From Alitabrizicola rongguiensis (GTDB lineage Bacteria > Pseudomonadota > Alphaproteobacteria > Rhodobacterales > Rhodobacteraceae), in assembly GCF_021491355.1 (NCBI RefSeq), contig NZ_JAKENF010000001.1:62001-126000 (forward strand): a stretch of DNA of 64,000 nucleotides, in the 5' to 3' direction. Positions within the stretch are counted from its first letter, which is position 1. Each line of letters opens with the position of its first letter. Shown piece after piece: positions 54,587-64,000 of the stretch. The notes below the pieces were generated by a model. That model worked only from the letters and a program-made list of their open reading frames with translations. It was not told the DNA's origin and ran no database searches. The translations under genes and the position numbers were made by a program.

Positions 54587-56989
54587 ATGGTCGACCTTCC
54601 CGCCCCCCTTGCCCGATGGTTCGCGTCCCGTGGATGGACGCTGCATCCACACCAGCAGGCGATGCTCGACCGGGGCGACGAACCGGCCCTTCTGTTGATC
54701 GCACCCACGGGTGGCGGCAAGACCCTGGCGGGCTTCCTGCCCACGCTCGCCGAGCTGGCCGACGGCCGGCACAAGGGCCTGCACACGCTTTACATTTCCC
54801 CCCTGAAGGCGCTGGCCGCCGACATCCGCCGCAACCTGCGAACGCCGGTCGAAGGGGCGGGCCTGCCGATCCGGATCGAGGACCGGACCGGCGACACGAG
54901 CTATACCCAACGCCGCCGCCAGCGCGCCGACCCGCCGCATATCCTGCTGACCACGCCGGAAAGCCTCGCCCTTCTGCTCAGCTACGAGGACGCCCCCCGC
55001 ATCTTCGTCGGCCTGCGCCGCGTGATCGTCGACGAAATCCACGCCCTTGCCGAAAGCAAGCGCGGTGACCAGCTGATGCTGAGCCTCTCTCGGCTGGAAA
55101 CCCTTGCCCCCGGCCTTCGCCGGGTCGGCCTGTCGGCCACGGTCGAGGACCCGCCGGCGCTGGCCCGCTTCCTTGGCCGCAACCCCGACCCCTGCCCGGT
55201 GCTGCTCGCCGATCCGGGGCCGGAGCCCGACATTTCGATGCTGGTGACCGAGGAGCCGCCCCCGTGGTCTGGCGGCGGTGGCCGCTACGCCATCCCGGCG
55301 ATCCTGGACGAGGTCAAACGCCACCGCACCACCTTGATCTTTCACAACACACGGGCCCAGGCCGAGATCTTCTTTCACGCCCTGTGGTTGCAGAATTCCG
55401 ATGATCTGCCGATCGGCATCCATCACGGCAGTCTCGCCCGCGAGCAGCGTGAGCGGGTGGAACAGGCGATGGTCGAGGGCCGCCTGCGCGCGGTCGTCTG
55501 CACCGGCTCGCTCGACCTCGGTATCGACTGGGGTGACGTGGACCTGGTGATCCAGGTCGGCGCGCCAAAGAACGTCAAGCGCCTCGTCCAGCGCATCGGT
55601 CGCGCCAACCACCGCTATAACGCCCCCTCCAAGGCGCTGCTCGTCCCCGCCAACCGCTTCGAGGTGGTCGAATGCCAGGCCGCGCTCGATGCCGTGCGCG
55701 AGCACGACCTCGACGGCGAGCCTCGCGGCCCGGGCCCCCGCGACGTGCTGTGCCAGCACATCCTCGCCACCGCCTGCGCCGGTCCTTTCGACGCCGACGA
55801 CCTCTACGCTGAAGTCATAGCAGCAGGACCCTATACCGCCCTCACCCGCCCCGCCTTCGACGCCTGTCTCGACTTCACGGCGACCGGCGGCTATGCGCTG
55901 CGTGCCTATGACCGCTGGCAGCGGCTGATGCAGGTGAACGGCCGCTGGCAGCTCCGCGATCCGCGCGCGGCGGCAGTGATCCGCCAGAACCTCGGCACGA
56001 TCATCGACACCGAACTCCTGAAGGTGCGCCTCCACAACCGCTTCGGCGGTTCCCCCCTTGGTGAAGTCGAGGAGGATTTCGCCGCCTCCCTGACCCCTGG
56101 CGACACCTTCCTGATCGGCGGCGAGGTCGTGCGCTACGAAAGCCTGCAGGAGATGACCGTGCAGGTCAGCCGCCAGCCCGGCCGCGACCCGCGCGTCGCG
56201 GTGTTCATGGGCACGAAATTCTCGACCTCGACTCTTCTGACGCACCGGATCCTCGAGATATTCCGCCAGCCGAGTTGGCCCGAATTGCCCCGCCACACCG
56301 CCGAATGGCTGGCCCTGCAACGCGAGGTCTCGCGCCTGCCCACCGAGGACCGGCTGCTTCTGGAAAGCTTCCCCTATGACGGGCGCGAACACCTCGCCGT
56401 CTATGGGTTCGCCGGCCGCAACGGCCAGCAGACGCTCGGGTTGCTCCTGACCAAGCGGATGGAGGAGATGGGCCTTGCCCCCCTCGGCTTCGTCGCCACC
56501 GACTATGCCACGCTGATCTGGGGGCTGGACCCGGTCACTGACCCCGCGCCGCTCTTCGATCCCGACCTGTTGCGGCAAGGGCTGGAAACCTGGCTGCAGG
56601 GAAACACGGTGATGAAGCGTACCTTCCGCAACGTGGCGATCGTCGCCGGCCTGATCGAGCGCAGCCACCAGGGCCGTCGCAAGACCGGGAGGCAAGCGAG
56701 CTTTTCCTCCGACATCCTCTACGACACGCTCCGCAAATACGACCCCGACCACCTCATGCTGAAGATCACCCGCGAAGAGGCGATGCGCGGCTTGGTCGAT
56801 TTCGGGCGGATCGAGGCGATGCTTGCCCGCATCGGCGGTCGCATCGACCTTGTCCGCCGCGACCGGGTCACACCCCTCGCCGCGCCGATGTTCTTCGAGC
56901 CCGGCAAGATCCCGGTCGAAGGTGCCGGCCGCGAGCGCCTGATGTCCGTGGCGGCAGAGCGCCTCATGCAGGAAGCGGGTCTTGCCTGA
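54587..56989 (+). CDS. Ligase-associated DEXH-box helicase (Lhr-like)
   Basis: 800 residues. The N-terminal SF2 helicase core has Walker A APTGGGKT (39-46), DEIH (149-152), the GLSAT motif and QRIGRANHR. The middle and C-terminal parts match the Lhr-C-like core and a DUF4910/HTH region (to the end at EGAGRERLMSVAAERLM). Such helicases are encoded with an ATP-dependent DNA ligase and nucleases in a DNA damage response set; here only PdeM follows. No strong ribosome site precedes the ATG. Confidence 0.92.
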   Translation: MVDLPAPLARWFASRGWTLHPHQQAMLDRGDEPALLLIAPTGGGKTLAGFLPTLAELADGRHKGLHTLYISPLKALAADIRRNLRTPVEGAGLPIRIEDRTGDTSYTQRRRQRADPPHILLTTPESLALLLSYEDAPRIFVGLRRVIVDEIHALAESKRGDQLMLSLSRLETLAPGLRRVGLSATVEDPPALARFLGRNPDPCPVLLADPGPEPDISMLVTEEPPPWSGGGGRYAIPAILDEVKRHRTTLIFHNTRAQAEIFFHALWLQNSDDLPIGIHHGSLAREQRERVEQAMVEGRLRAVVCTGSLDLGIDWGDVDLVIQVGAPKNVKRLVQRIGRANHRYNAPSKALLVPANRFEVVECQAALDAVREHDLDGEPRGPGPRDVLCQHILATACAGPFDADDLYAEVIAAGPYTALTRPAFDACLDFTATGGYALRAYDRWQRLMQVNGRWQLRDPRAAAVIRQNLGTIIDTELLKVRLHNRFGGSPLGEVEEDFAASLTPGDTFLIGGEVVRYESLQEMTVQVSRQPGRDPRVAVFMGTKFSTSTLLTHRILEIFRQPSWPELPRHTAEWLALQREVSRLPTEDRLLLESFPYDGREHLAVYGFAGRNGQQTLGLLLTKRMEEMGLAPLGFVATDYATLIWGLDPVTDPAPLFDPDLLRQGLETWLQGNTVMKRTFRNVAIVAGLIERSHQGRRKTGRQASFSSDILYDTLRKYDPDHLMLKITREEAMRGLVDFGRIEAMLARIGGRIDLVRRDRVTPLAAPMFFEPGKIPVEGAGRERLMSVAAERLMQEAGLA

Positions 56990-57016
56990 TGTCACCCGCC
57001 GGTGCATGAACGAAGC

Positions 57017-57667
57017 ATGAACTGGCATGACGTCACCTTCACAGGACAACGCCTGCGCGCCTTTCCCTCCGGTGCGCTTTTCTGGCCGGAAGAGAACCTC
57101 CTCTGCGTCTCCGACCTGCATCTCGGCAAGTCCGAACGCCTCGCCCGACGCGGCGGCGCGCTGCTGCCGCCCTACGAGACGCGCGAGACCCTCGCCCGCC
57201 TTGATGCGGACCTCGCGGCCACGGGCGCGGTGCGGGTGGTCTGCCTCGGCGACAGCTTCGACGATAGCGGGGTCGCCGAGGCTCTGGCTGAAGAAGAAAC
57301 GCTCTGGCTCCTGCGCATGATGGCCGGGCGCGACTGGACCTGGATTGCCGGGAACCACGATCCCGCGCCACTGACCCTGGGCGGCGAACACCGAGCGGAA
57401 CTGCGGCTTGGCCCCCTCACCTTCCGCCACATCGCCGAGCCGCCAGCCACAGGCGAGGTCTCCGGCCACTACCACCCCAAGGCCAGCCTCGCCGGACAGA
57501 GCCGCCCCTGCTTTCTCATCGACACGACCCGGATCATCCTGCCCGCCTATGGCGCCTACACGGGCGGCCTGCGCAGCCATGACCCGGCGCTGACTGCGCT
57601 CATGGACCGGACCGCGCTCGCCATCCTGACCGGCACGCGCTGCCTCGTCCGGCCGATGCCGCGATAG
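57017..57667 (+). CDS. pdeM: Ligase-associated metallophosphoesterase PdeM
   Basis: 216 residues. It is a calcineurin-like nuclease with CVSDLHLGKSERLARRG (D33, H35), CLGDSFDD, AGNHDP and GHYHPK, the usual dimetal motifs of PdeM. It is expected to process DNA ends with the helicase and a ligase. The start is placed at the ATG 57017 (MNWHDVTF); a GTG at 57002 would add five residues. It lies about 27 bases after the helicase gene, so the two are co-transcribed. Confidence 0.92.
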   Translation: MNWHDVTFTGQRLRAFPSGALFWPEENLLCVSDLHLGKSERLARRGGALLPPYETRETLARLDADLAATGAVRVVCLGDSFDDSGVAEALAEEETLWLLRMMAGRDWTWIAGNHDPAPLTLGGEHRAELRLGPLTFRHIAEPPATGEVSGHYHPKASLAGQSRPCFLIDTTRIILPAYGAYTGGLRSHDPALTALMDRTALAILTGTRCLVRPMPR

Positions 57668-57679
57668 CCGCGTCCTGCC

Positions 57680-57745
57680 CGTCTCTTTTGCCCAAGTATC
57701 CCGAGGGTGAATGGGCCGAAGGCCCAGAGGGGGCAGCGCCCCTTT
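57680..57745 (+). repeat. Rhodobacterales-type intergenic palindromic repeat, copy B
   Basis: AAGTATCCCGAGGGTGAAT, then GGGCC-GAA-GGCCC and GAGGGGGC-AGC-GCCCCTTT. It is the same design as copy A in opposite orientation and lies between convergent pdeM and folD. Confidence 0.65.
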
Positions 57746-57749
57746 CCCC

Positions 57750-58640
57750 TTACGCCGTCAGGCCAGCCGGCTCCGGCAGCCCGTTCGCGCGGCAGCAGGC
57801 GGTCAGAGTGTTGGCGAGCAGGCAGGCAATGGTCATCGGCCCGACCCCACCCGGCACCGGCGTGATCGCGCCCGCGACCTTCACCGCGCTGCCGAAATCG
57901 ACGTCGCCCACCAGCTTGCCCTTGCCGTCCCGCTCGATGCGGTTGATGCCCACGTCGATCACCGTCGCGCCCGGCTTAACCCAGTCGCCCGGGATCATCT
58001 CGGGCCGGCCGACCGCCGCCACGAGGATATCCGCGCCCCGGCAGACCGCCCCGAGGTCCTTAGTCCTGGAATGGGCAATAGTCACCGTGCAGCTATCCCC
58101 CAGTAGAAGCTGCGCCATCGGCTTGCCGACGATGTTCGACCGCCCGACCACCACCGCGTTCAGCCCGGCGAGCGAGCCATGATGGTCGCGCAGCATCATC
58201 AGGCAGCCAAGCGGCGTACAGGGCACCATCGACTTCTGCCCGGTGCCAAGAAGGCCCACGTTCGAGATATGGAACCCATCCACATCCTTCGCCGGGTCGA
58301 TGGCGTTGATGACCAGATCGCTGTCGAGGTGCTTCGGCAGTGGCAGCTGCACCAGGATGCCGTGCACCGCCGGATCGGCGTTGAGGTTGGCGATCAGCGC
58401 CAGCAGGTCGGCTTCCGAGGTCTCGGCGGGCAGCTTGTGCTCGAAGCTCGCCATGCCGACCTCGAGCGTCTGGGTGCCCTTGTTGCGGACATAGACCTGG
58501 CTCGCAGGGTCTTCGCCCACCAGCACCACGGCGAGGCCAGGCGTGATCCCGTGCTCTTCCTTCAGCCGCGCCACATGGGCCGCCACTTCGCCCCGCACCT
58601 TGGCCGCAAACGCTTTCCCGTCGATGATCGTCGCCGTCAT
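57750..58640 (-). CDS. folD: Methylenetetrahydrofolate dehydrogenase/cyclohydrolase
   Basis: 296 residues, normal FolD length. This bifunctional NADP-dependent enzyme interconverts 5,10-methylene- and 10-formyl-tetrahydrofolate. Typical segments are [16 protein letters not shown] (the catalytic Tyr-Lys region), [13 protein letters not shown] and [16 protein letters not shown]. Its start abuts the chorismate mutase stop, indicating one operon with fhs, the next enzyme in the pathway. Confidence 0.96.
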   Translation of the reverse strand: MTATIIDGKAFAAKVRGEVAAHVARLKEEHGITPGLAVVLVGEDPASQVYVRNKGTQTLEVGMASFEHKLPAETSEADLLALIANLNADPAVHGILVQLPLPKHLDSDLVINAIDPAKDVDGFHISNVGLLGTGQKSMVPCTPLGCLMMLRDHHGSLAGLNAVVVGRSNIVGKPMAQLLLGDSCTVTIAHSRTKDLGAVCRGADILVAAVGRPEMIPGDWVKPGATVIDVGINRIERDGKGKLVGDVDFGSAVKVAGAITPVPGGVGPMTIACLLANTLTACCRANGLPEPAGLTA

Positions 58641-58955
58641 TCACTTGTCCCCTCTGAGCGAGTCCGGCCCGAGCACGGATTCCTCGCGGGCAATCGACCA
58701 GTCGATCAGCCGACGCCACAGTTTTTCGACCAGTTCCGGCGGCAGGCCATGCGTCACAGCATGACGGCGCACGTTGGTCACCACCTCCTCGACCCTGGGC
58801 GTGATCCGCGCCGGCAGGCCGAGCGTTGCCTTGAGTTCCCCGGCCCGGTCGATATAGGACGCCCGCTCCGCAAAGAGGGCGACCAGCGTTTCGTCGATCC
58901 GGTCGATCTCGGCCCGGATATCGGCCATCGAGGTGCAATCGGCAGGGGATTTCAT
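58641..58955 (-). CDS. Chorismate mutase, AroQ type
   Basis: 104 residues, single-domain AroQ fold, all helical. The signature runs through IRAEIDRIDETLVALFAERAS and AGELKATLG with a C-terminal LWRRLIDWSIAREESVLG. It converts chorismate to prephenate, the entry to phenylalanine and tyrosine; an isochorismate-pyruvate lyase activity is possible in this family. I chose the ATG at 58955 (MKSPADCTS). It lies between fhs and folD. Confidence 0.88.
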   Translation of the reverse strand: MKSPADCTSMADIRAEIDRIDETLVALFAERASYIDRAGELKATLGLPARITPRVEEVVTNVRRHAVTHGLPPELVEKLWRRLIDWSIAREESVLGPDSLRGDK

Positions 58956-59025
58956 CGCGGCTCTCACTGTGACTGGGACGCCTGCACTTAGCGCGGACGC
59001 CCCGATCACGCAACGCGACAGGCTG

Positions 59026-60702
59026 TCAGAACAGCCCTTCGACGTTGCCCTCTTCGTTCAGCCGGATCACCTCGGCCGACGGCACCTTGGGCAGGCCCGG
59101 CATGGTCATGATCTCGCCGCAGATGACCACGATGAAGCCGGCACCTGCCGAGAGGCGCACTTCGCGCACCGGAACCGAGTGACCCGTCGGCGCGCCGCGG
59201 ACGTTCGGATCGGTGGTGAAGCTGTACTGCGTCTTGGCCATGCAGATCGGCAAGTGACCGTAACCCGCCGCTTCCCAAGCCTTCAGCTGGTCGCGGATCG
59301 ACTTGTCGGCCAGCACCTCGTCGGCGTGGTAGATCCGCTTGGCGATGGTCTCGATCTTCTGGAACAGCGGCATTTCGTCCGGGTAGAGCGGGGCGAAGTG
59401 CGACGCGCCGCTTTCCGCCAGCTGCACCACCTTCTTTGCCAGTTCCTCGATCCCGGCCGAGCCTTGGGCCCAGTGCTTGCAAAGGATCGCCTCGGCGCCT
59501 TGCGCCGCGACATAGTCCTTCACCGCCTGGATCTCGGCATCGGTGTCCGAATAGAAATGGTTGATCGCCACCACGACCGGCACGCCGAAGGATTTCACGT
59601 TGGCGATGTGGCGGCCGAGGTTCGGGCAGCCTTTCTTCACGGCATCGACGTTCTCGGCACCAAGGTCAGCCTTGGCGACGCCGCCGTTCATCTTCATCGC
59701 ACGGACGGTCGCCACGATCACCGCGGCGGCCGGCTTCAGCCCGGCCTTGCGGCACTTGATGTCGAAGAACTTCTCGGCACCCAGGTCGGCGCCGAAGCCG
59801 GCTTCGGTGACCACATACTCGCCGAGCTTCAGCGCGGTCGTCGTCGCGATGACCGAGTTGCAGCCGTGGGCGATGTTGGCGAAGGGGCCGCCATGCACGA
59901 AGGCCGGGTTGTTTTCCAGCGTCTGCACGAGGTTCGGCTGCATCGCGTCCTTCAGAAGCACCGTCATCGCGCCGTCTGCCTTGATGTCCCGGCAGTAGAT
60001 CGGCTTCTTGTCGCGGGTATAGGCCACGACGATATCGCCCAGACGCTTCTGCAGGTCCTTGAGGTCCTTCGACAGACACAGGATCGCCATGACTTCCGAT
60101 GCCACGGTGATGTCGAAACCGGTCTGGCGCGGGAAGCCGTTCGAGACGCCGCCGAGCGAGACGACGATGTCGCGCAGCGCGCGGTCATTCATGTCCATCA
60201 CCCGGCGCCACACCACGCGGCGCTCGTCGACGCCAAGCTCGTTGCCCCAGTAGATGTGGTTGTCGATCATCGCCGACAGCAGGTTGTGGGCGGACGTGAT
60301 CGCGTGGAAGTCGCCGGTGAAGTGAAGGTTCATCTCCTCCATCGGGACGACCTGGGCATAGCCGCCGCCGGCCGCGCCACCCTTCATGCCGAAGTTCGGG
60401 CCAAGCGAGGCTTCGCGGATGCAGACGACCGCCTTCTTGCCGATGCGGTTCAAGCCGTCGCCCAGACCCACGGTCGTTGTCGTCTTGCCCTCGCCCGCCG
60501 GGGTCGGGTTGATCGCGGTCACGAGGATCAGCTTGCCGTCCGGCTTGCCTTCAAGCGACTTGATGAAGTCCTGCCCGATCTTGGCCTTGTCGTGGCCGTA
60601 GGGGAGCAGGTGTTCCTGCGGAATGCCCAGCTTCGATCCGATTTCCTGGATCGGCTTTTTCTTGGCTTCACGCGCAATTTCGATATCGGTCTTCACGGCC
60701 AT
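59026..60702 (-). CDS. fhs: Formate--tetrahydrofolate ligase
   Basis: 558 residues, the normal length. It makes 10-formyl-THF from formate, THF and ATP in the cytoplasm. The P-loop is [18 protein letters not shown] (about 60-77), and [20 protein letters not shown] (shown in part) is diagnostic. The ATG at 60702 ([11 protein letters not shown]) has GGAG 8 bases upstream. Chorismate mutase and folD follow on the same strand. The upstream region is rich in palindromes. Confidence 0.96.
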   Translation of the reverse strand: MAVKTDIEIAREAKKKPIQEIGSKLGIPQEHLLPYGHDKAKIGQDFIKSLEGKPDGKLILVTAINPTPAGEGKTTTTVGLGDGLNRIGKKAVVCIREASLGPNFGMKGGAAGGGYAQVVPMEEMNLHFTGDFHAITSAHNLLSAMIDNHIYWGNELGVDERRVVWRRVMDMNDRALRDIVVSLGGVSNGFPRQTGFDITVASEVMAILCLSKDLKDLQKRLGDIVVAYTRDKKPIYCRDIKADGAMTVLLKDAMQPNLVQTLENNPAFVHGGPFANIAHGCNSVIATTTALKLGEYVVTEAGFGADLGAEKFFDIKCRKAGLKPAAAVIVATVRAMKMNGGVAKADLGAENVDAVKKGCPNLGRHIANVKSFGVPVVVAINHFYSDTDAEIQAVKDYVAAQGAEAILCKHWAQGSAGIEELAKKVVQLAESGASHFAPLYPDEMPLFQKIETIAKRIYHADEVLADKSIRDQLKAWEAAGYGHLPICMAKTQYSFTTDPNVRGAPTGHSVPVREVRLSAGAGFIVVICGEIMTMPGLPKVPSAEVIRLNEEGNVEGLF

Positions 60703-60763
60703 GAACAGTCTCCCTGGCGGGCCCTTGCCCTTGGCCACGGTGATAGCGGCCCGTTTGCGACGC

Positions 60764-60860
60764 GGAAGGCGTTTTCCGACCTCTCGGCCCCAAATTCCGC
60801 CAGAGGCTGTTTCCGATCGGAAAGTCTGGAATGATCAGAGAGAAAATTCCGCAAGCGGAA
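60764..60860. promoter_or_regulatory. Cluster of TTCCG/CGGAA palindromes upstream of fhs
   Basis: Three dyads: GGAA-GGCGTT-TTCC (60764-60777, loosely), the perfect TTTCCGATCGGAAA (60810-60823), and TTCCGC-AA-GCGGAA (60847-60860). Additional TTCCG half sites lie between them. They occupy the whole fhs promoter region, suggesting cooperative binding by one regulator. Confidence 0.5.
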
Positions 60861-60875
60861 CTTTCATTCCAACGA

Positions 60876-61475
60876 TCAGACGTCGCGTGCCTCGTCGTAA
60901 TGCGCCCAAACAGGCTGATCGGGGACGTGCAGACGAATGGCTTCACCCAGGCGGAAGGTGCCCTCGCGCTCGACCCAGGCGGTGATCCCGCGCCGCCCGG
61001 CAGCGGAGGGCTTGAACGCCTTGCCAAAGCCCGGATGCGCGTTTTCGATCGGACGGGCCGGCAGAGTGCAGGGCCGGTTCTCCATGTCCACGACGATGGT
61101 TGCGCCGCCCTCGCCCTGAAGACGCGCCGAGGGCGGAACGCGACTGAAATCAGGGATCCCGGCGATCACCATCGTTGCGCCGACCAAAGCGGGATCAAGC
61201 GCGCGCAACCCCATCTCTGCGGCGATGGCATCAAGCTCCTCCTGCGACAAGACTGAAAGCTGGCGAGTATTCCGTATCTCGGTACCCCTCGGATACTGCG
61301 AGGTGACGCGGCTGCAGGACGACCGCGTCAGGCCGCCATGTGATTCCTCCTCTGGACCGCCGAAGGAGACGGCAAGCGTCTCGCGCGGCGTCGAGGCCAG
61401 TGCAGCATCCCGGTCCGGCACTGTCCCCAGCCAGACGATGCGCCCGGTGAACCGGGTGGGGATCAGGGCAGGCAT
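60876..61475 (-). CDS. MOSC domain-containing protein
   Basis: 199 residues. The MOSC fold is shown by HGGLTRSSCSRV with a conserved Cys, RNTRQLSVLSQEELDAIA, ALVGATMVIAGIPDFS and the NRPC motif. MOSC proteins move sulfur or serve molybdenum-dependent enzymes. It precedes fhs but is separated by the palindromic region. It follows the methyltransferase gene after three bases, so the two are probably co-transcribed. Substrate unknown. Confidence 0.88.
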   Translation of the reverse strand: MPALIPTRFTGRIVWLGTVPDRDAALASTPRETLAVSFGGPEEESHGGLTRSSCSRVTSQYPRGTEIRNTRQLSVLSQEELDAIAAEMGLRALDPALVGATMVIAGIPDFSRVPPSARLQGEGGATIVVDMENRPCTLPARPIENAHPGFGKAFKPSAAGRRGITAWVEREGTFRLGEAIRLHVPDQPVWAHYDEARDV

Positions 61476-61478
61476 CGG

Positions 61479-62249
61479 TCAGACCTCCAGCGTGATGAAC
61501 AACCGCCGGAAGGGAAACAGCACGCTGCCATCAGGCGCAAGTGGATAAGCCTCGGACAGTGCAGCATCGTATGCGGCAACAAAGGCGTCGGCTTCCTCGA
61601 CCGACATCGCCTCGACGAAGGGCCGCATCCCTGTGCTTTCGGTGAAGCGGCGCACGGGGTGACCGCTCTCTGTCATGTCGAGATTCTGGAGATACTCGGT
61701 CTCCCAGAGATTGACCCGCCCGAGCGGCGCCAGCATCTGCCAATAGGCCTCGGCCGACCAGACGGGCGGTTGCCAACCGGCGAAAGAGAACCGGCGGGGA
61801 TGCAACTTTTCCGCGAGGTCGCGCATCAGCCGATGCGACGGCGCATCGTACTGGCGCGGCATCTGGATAGCGAGCCAGCCACCCGGTGCCAGCAGCCGCG
61901 CAAGCCGCGGCAACAGAAGCTCATGCCCACTCAGCCATTGCAGCGCAGCATTGGAGAAGATCAGCGCGGGCGGCTTGTCAGGTTGCCATAGCGCTGCATC
62001 CGCCTCGGACAGGCGATGGTAACAGCCCGTATCCGCGGCCTTCGCCAGCATAGCGGGCGAGGTGTCTATCCCGATGCGCTCGTGATCTGGCCAGCGGGCC
62101 GCCAGCGCCTCGGCCACGGCGCCGTTGCCGCAGCCCAGATCAACCACCGGACCATCAGGCAGTGCCCCGACCTGCGCCAGGAGGTCAAGCGCAGGGCGCA
62201 AACGCAAACCCCGAAACCTGGCATAGGTCTCGGGGTTCCAGTCGTTCAT
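61479..62249 (-). CDS. tam: Trans-aconitate 2-methyltransferase-like SAM enzyme
   Basis: 256 residues, the usual Tam length. It would methylate trans-aconitate with S-adenosylmethionine. The SAM motif is VVDLGCGNGAVAEALA (about 36-51); NDWNPETYARFRGLRLRPAL at the start and FSNAALQWLSGHELLLPRL in the middle match Tam. Other class I methyltransferases remain possible. Confidence 0.87.
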   Translation of the reverse strand: MNDWNPETYARFRGLRLRPALDLLAQVGALPDGPVVDLGCGNGAVAEALAARWPDHERIGIDTSPAMLAKAADTGCYHRLSEADAALWQPDKPPALIFSNAALQWLSGHELLLPRLARLLAPGGWLAIQMPRQYDAPSHRLMRDLAEKLHPRRFSFAGWQPPVWSAEAYWQMLAPLGRVNLWETEYLQNLDMTESGHPVRRFTESTGMRPFVEAMSVEEADAFVAAYDAALSEAYPLAPDGSVLFPFRRLFITLEV

Positions 62250-62265
62250 CGCCAGCGATCCGGCT

Positions 62266-64000
<1,735 letters not shown>

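Noticed and set aside
54572-57580. Minus-strand open frame of 1002 codons opposite the Lhr helicase and PdeM
   Set aside because: Antisense shadow of two well-supported genes; low-complexity translation without motifs.

Overview
The window is about 64 kb of high-GC (mostly mid-60s percent by eye), densely coded chromosome from an alphaproteobacterium, most probably of the Rhodobacterales (Rhodobacter/Paracoccus/Roseobacter relatives). This rests on several features: the cobS/cobT cobaltochelatase genes near bolA and a J-domain gene; FtsZ with a long Pro/Ala-rich linker; a three-gene BioMNY biotin transporter; a Tad pilus locus with an OmpA-type lipoprotein in the CpaD position; a VPLPA-CTERM protein; the fhs/chorismate mutase/folD order; and a GC-rich intergenic repeat that I recall from this order. 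No rRNA, tRNA, CRISPR array, prophage or insertion sequence was recognised.

Layout. 1-4 kb: SLT lytic transglycosylase lipoprotein, gatB, a DUF4177 gene, bolA and a J-domain gene. 4-14 kb: the cobS and cobT genes, with accessory genes around and between them (LysR regulator and sulfotransferase, exported MsrB, a frame-broken LuxR regulator, a racemase homologue without the usual cysteines, an FMN reductase, a small membrane protein). 14-19 kb: an Lrp regulator divergent from a cysteine-desulfurase-like PLP enzyme, a VPLPA-CTERM calcium-repeat protein and an aminopeptidase P. 19-30.5 kb: a minus-strand envelope and division cluster murB-ddl-ftsQ-ftsA-ftsZ-(serine hydrolase)-lpxC-bamD-recN. 30.7-32.5 kb: bioM-bioN-bioY. 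32.7-40.8 kb: gabT, dprA, topA, a two-subunit 3-oxoacid CoA-transferase, a GNAT protein and a second SLT transglycosylase. 41-53.8 kb: a Tad (Flp pilus) locus with three pilin genes, cpaB, cpaC, ompA, cpaE, cpaF, tadB, tadC, two TPR lipoproteins, a prepilin peptidase and a AAA+ ATPase. 53.8-64 kb: a low-GC orphan gene, the Lhr-type helicase and PdeM nuclease pair, folD-chorismate mutase-fhs, a MOSC protein, a trans-aconitate methyltransferase-like protein and ftsH, which runs off the right edge.

How the genes work together. The dcw block makes peptidoglycan precursors (murB, ddl) and the Z-ring (ftsQAZ), followed by the outer-membrane genes lpxC and bamD. The Tad locus encodes almost a complete pilus machine: pilins, prepilin peptidase, secretin, ATPase, platform and localisation factor. 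I see no TadE/F/G pseudopilins here. fhs and folD form the tetrahydrofolate one-carbon branch and sit behind a promoter region rich in palindromes. The leads most worth following are the Tad-linked AAA+ ATPase, the near-palindromic element shared by the three pilin genes, the palindromes upstream of fhs, the serine hydrolase inserted between ftsZ and lpxC, the racemase homologue lacking catalytic cysteines, and the low-GC orphan. I found no wholly novel multi-gene system that could be defended from sequence alone.
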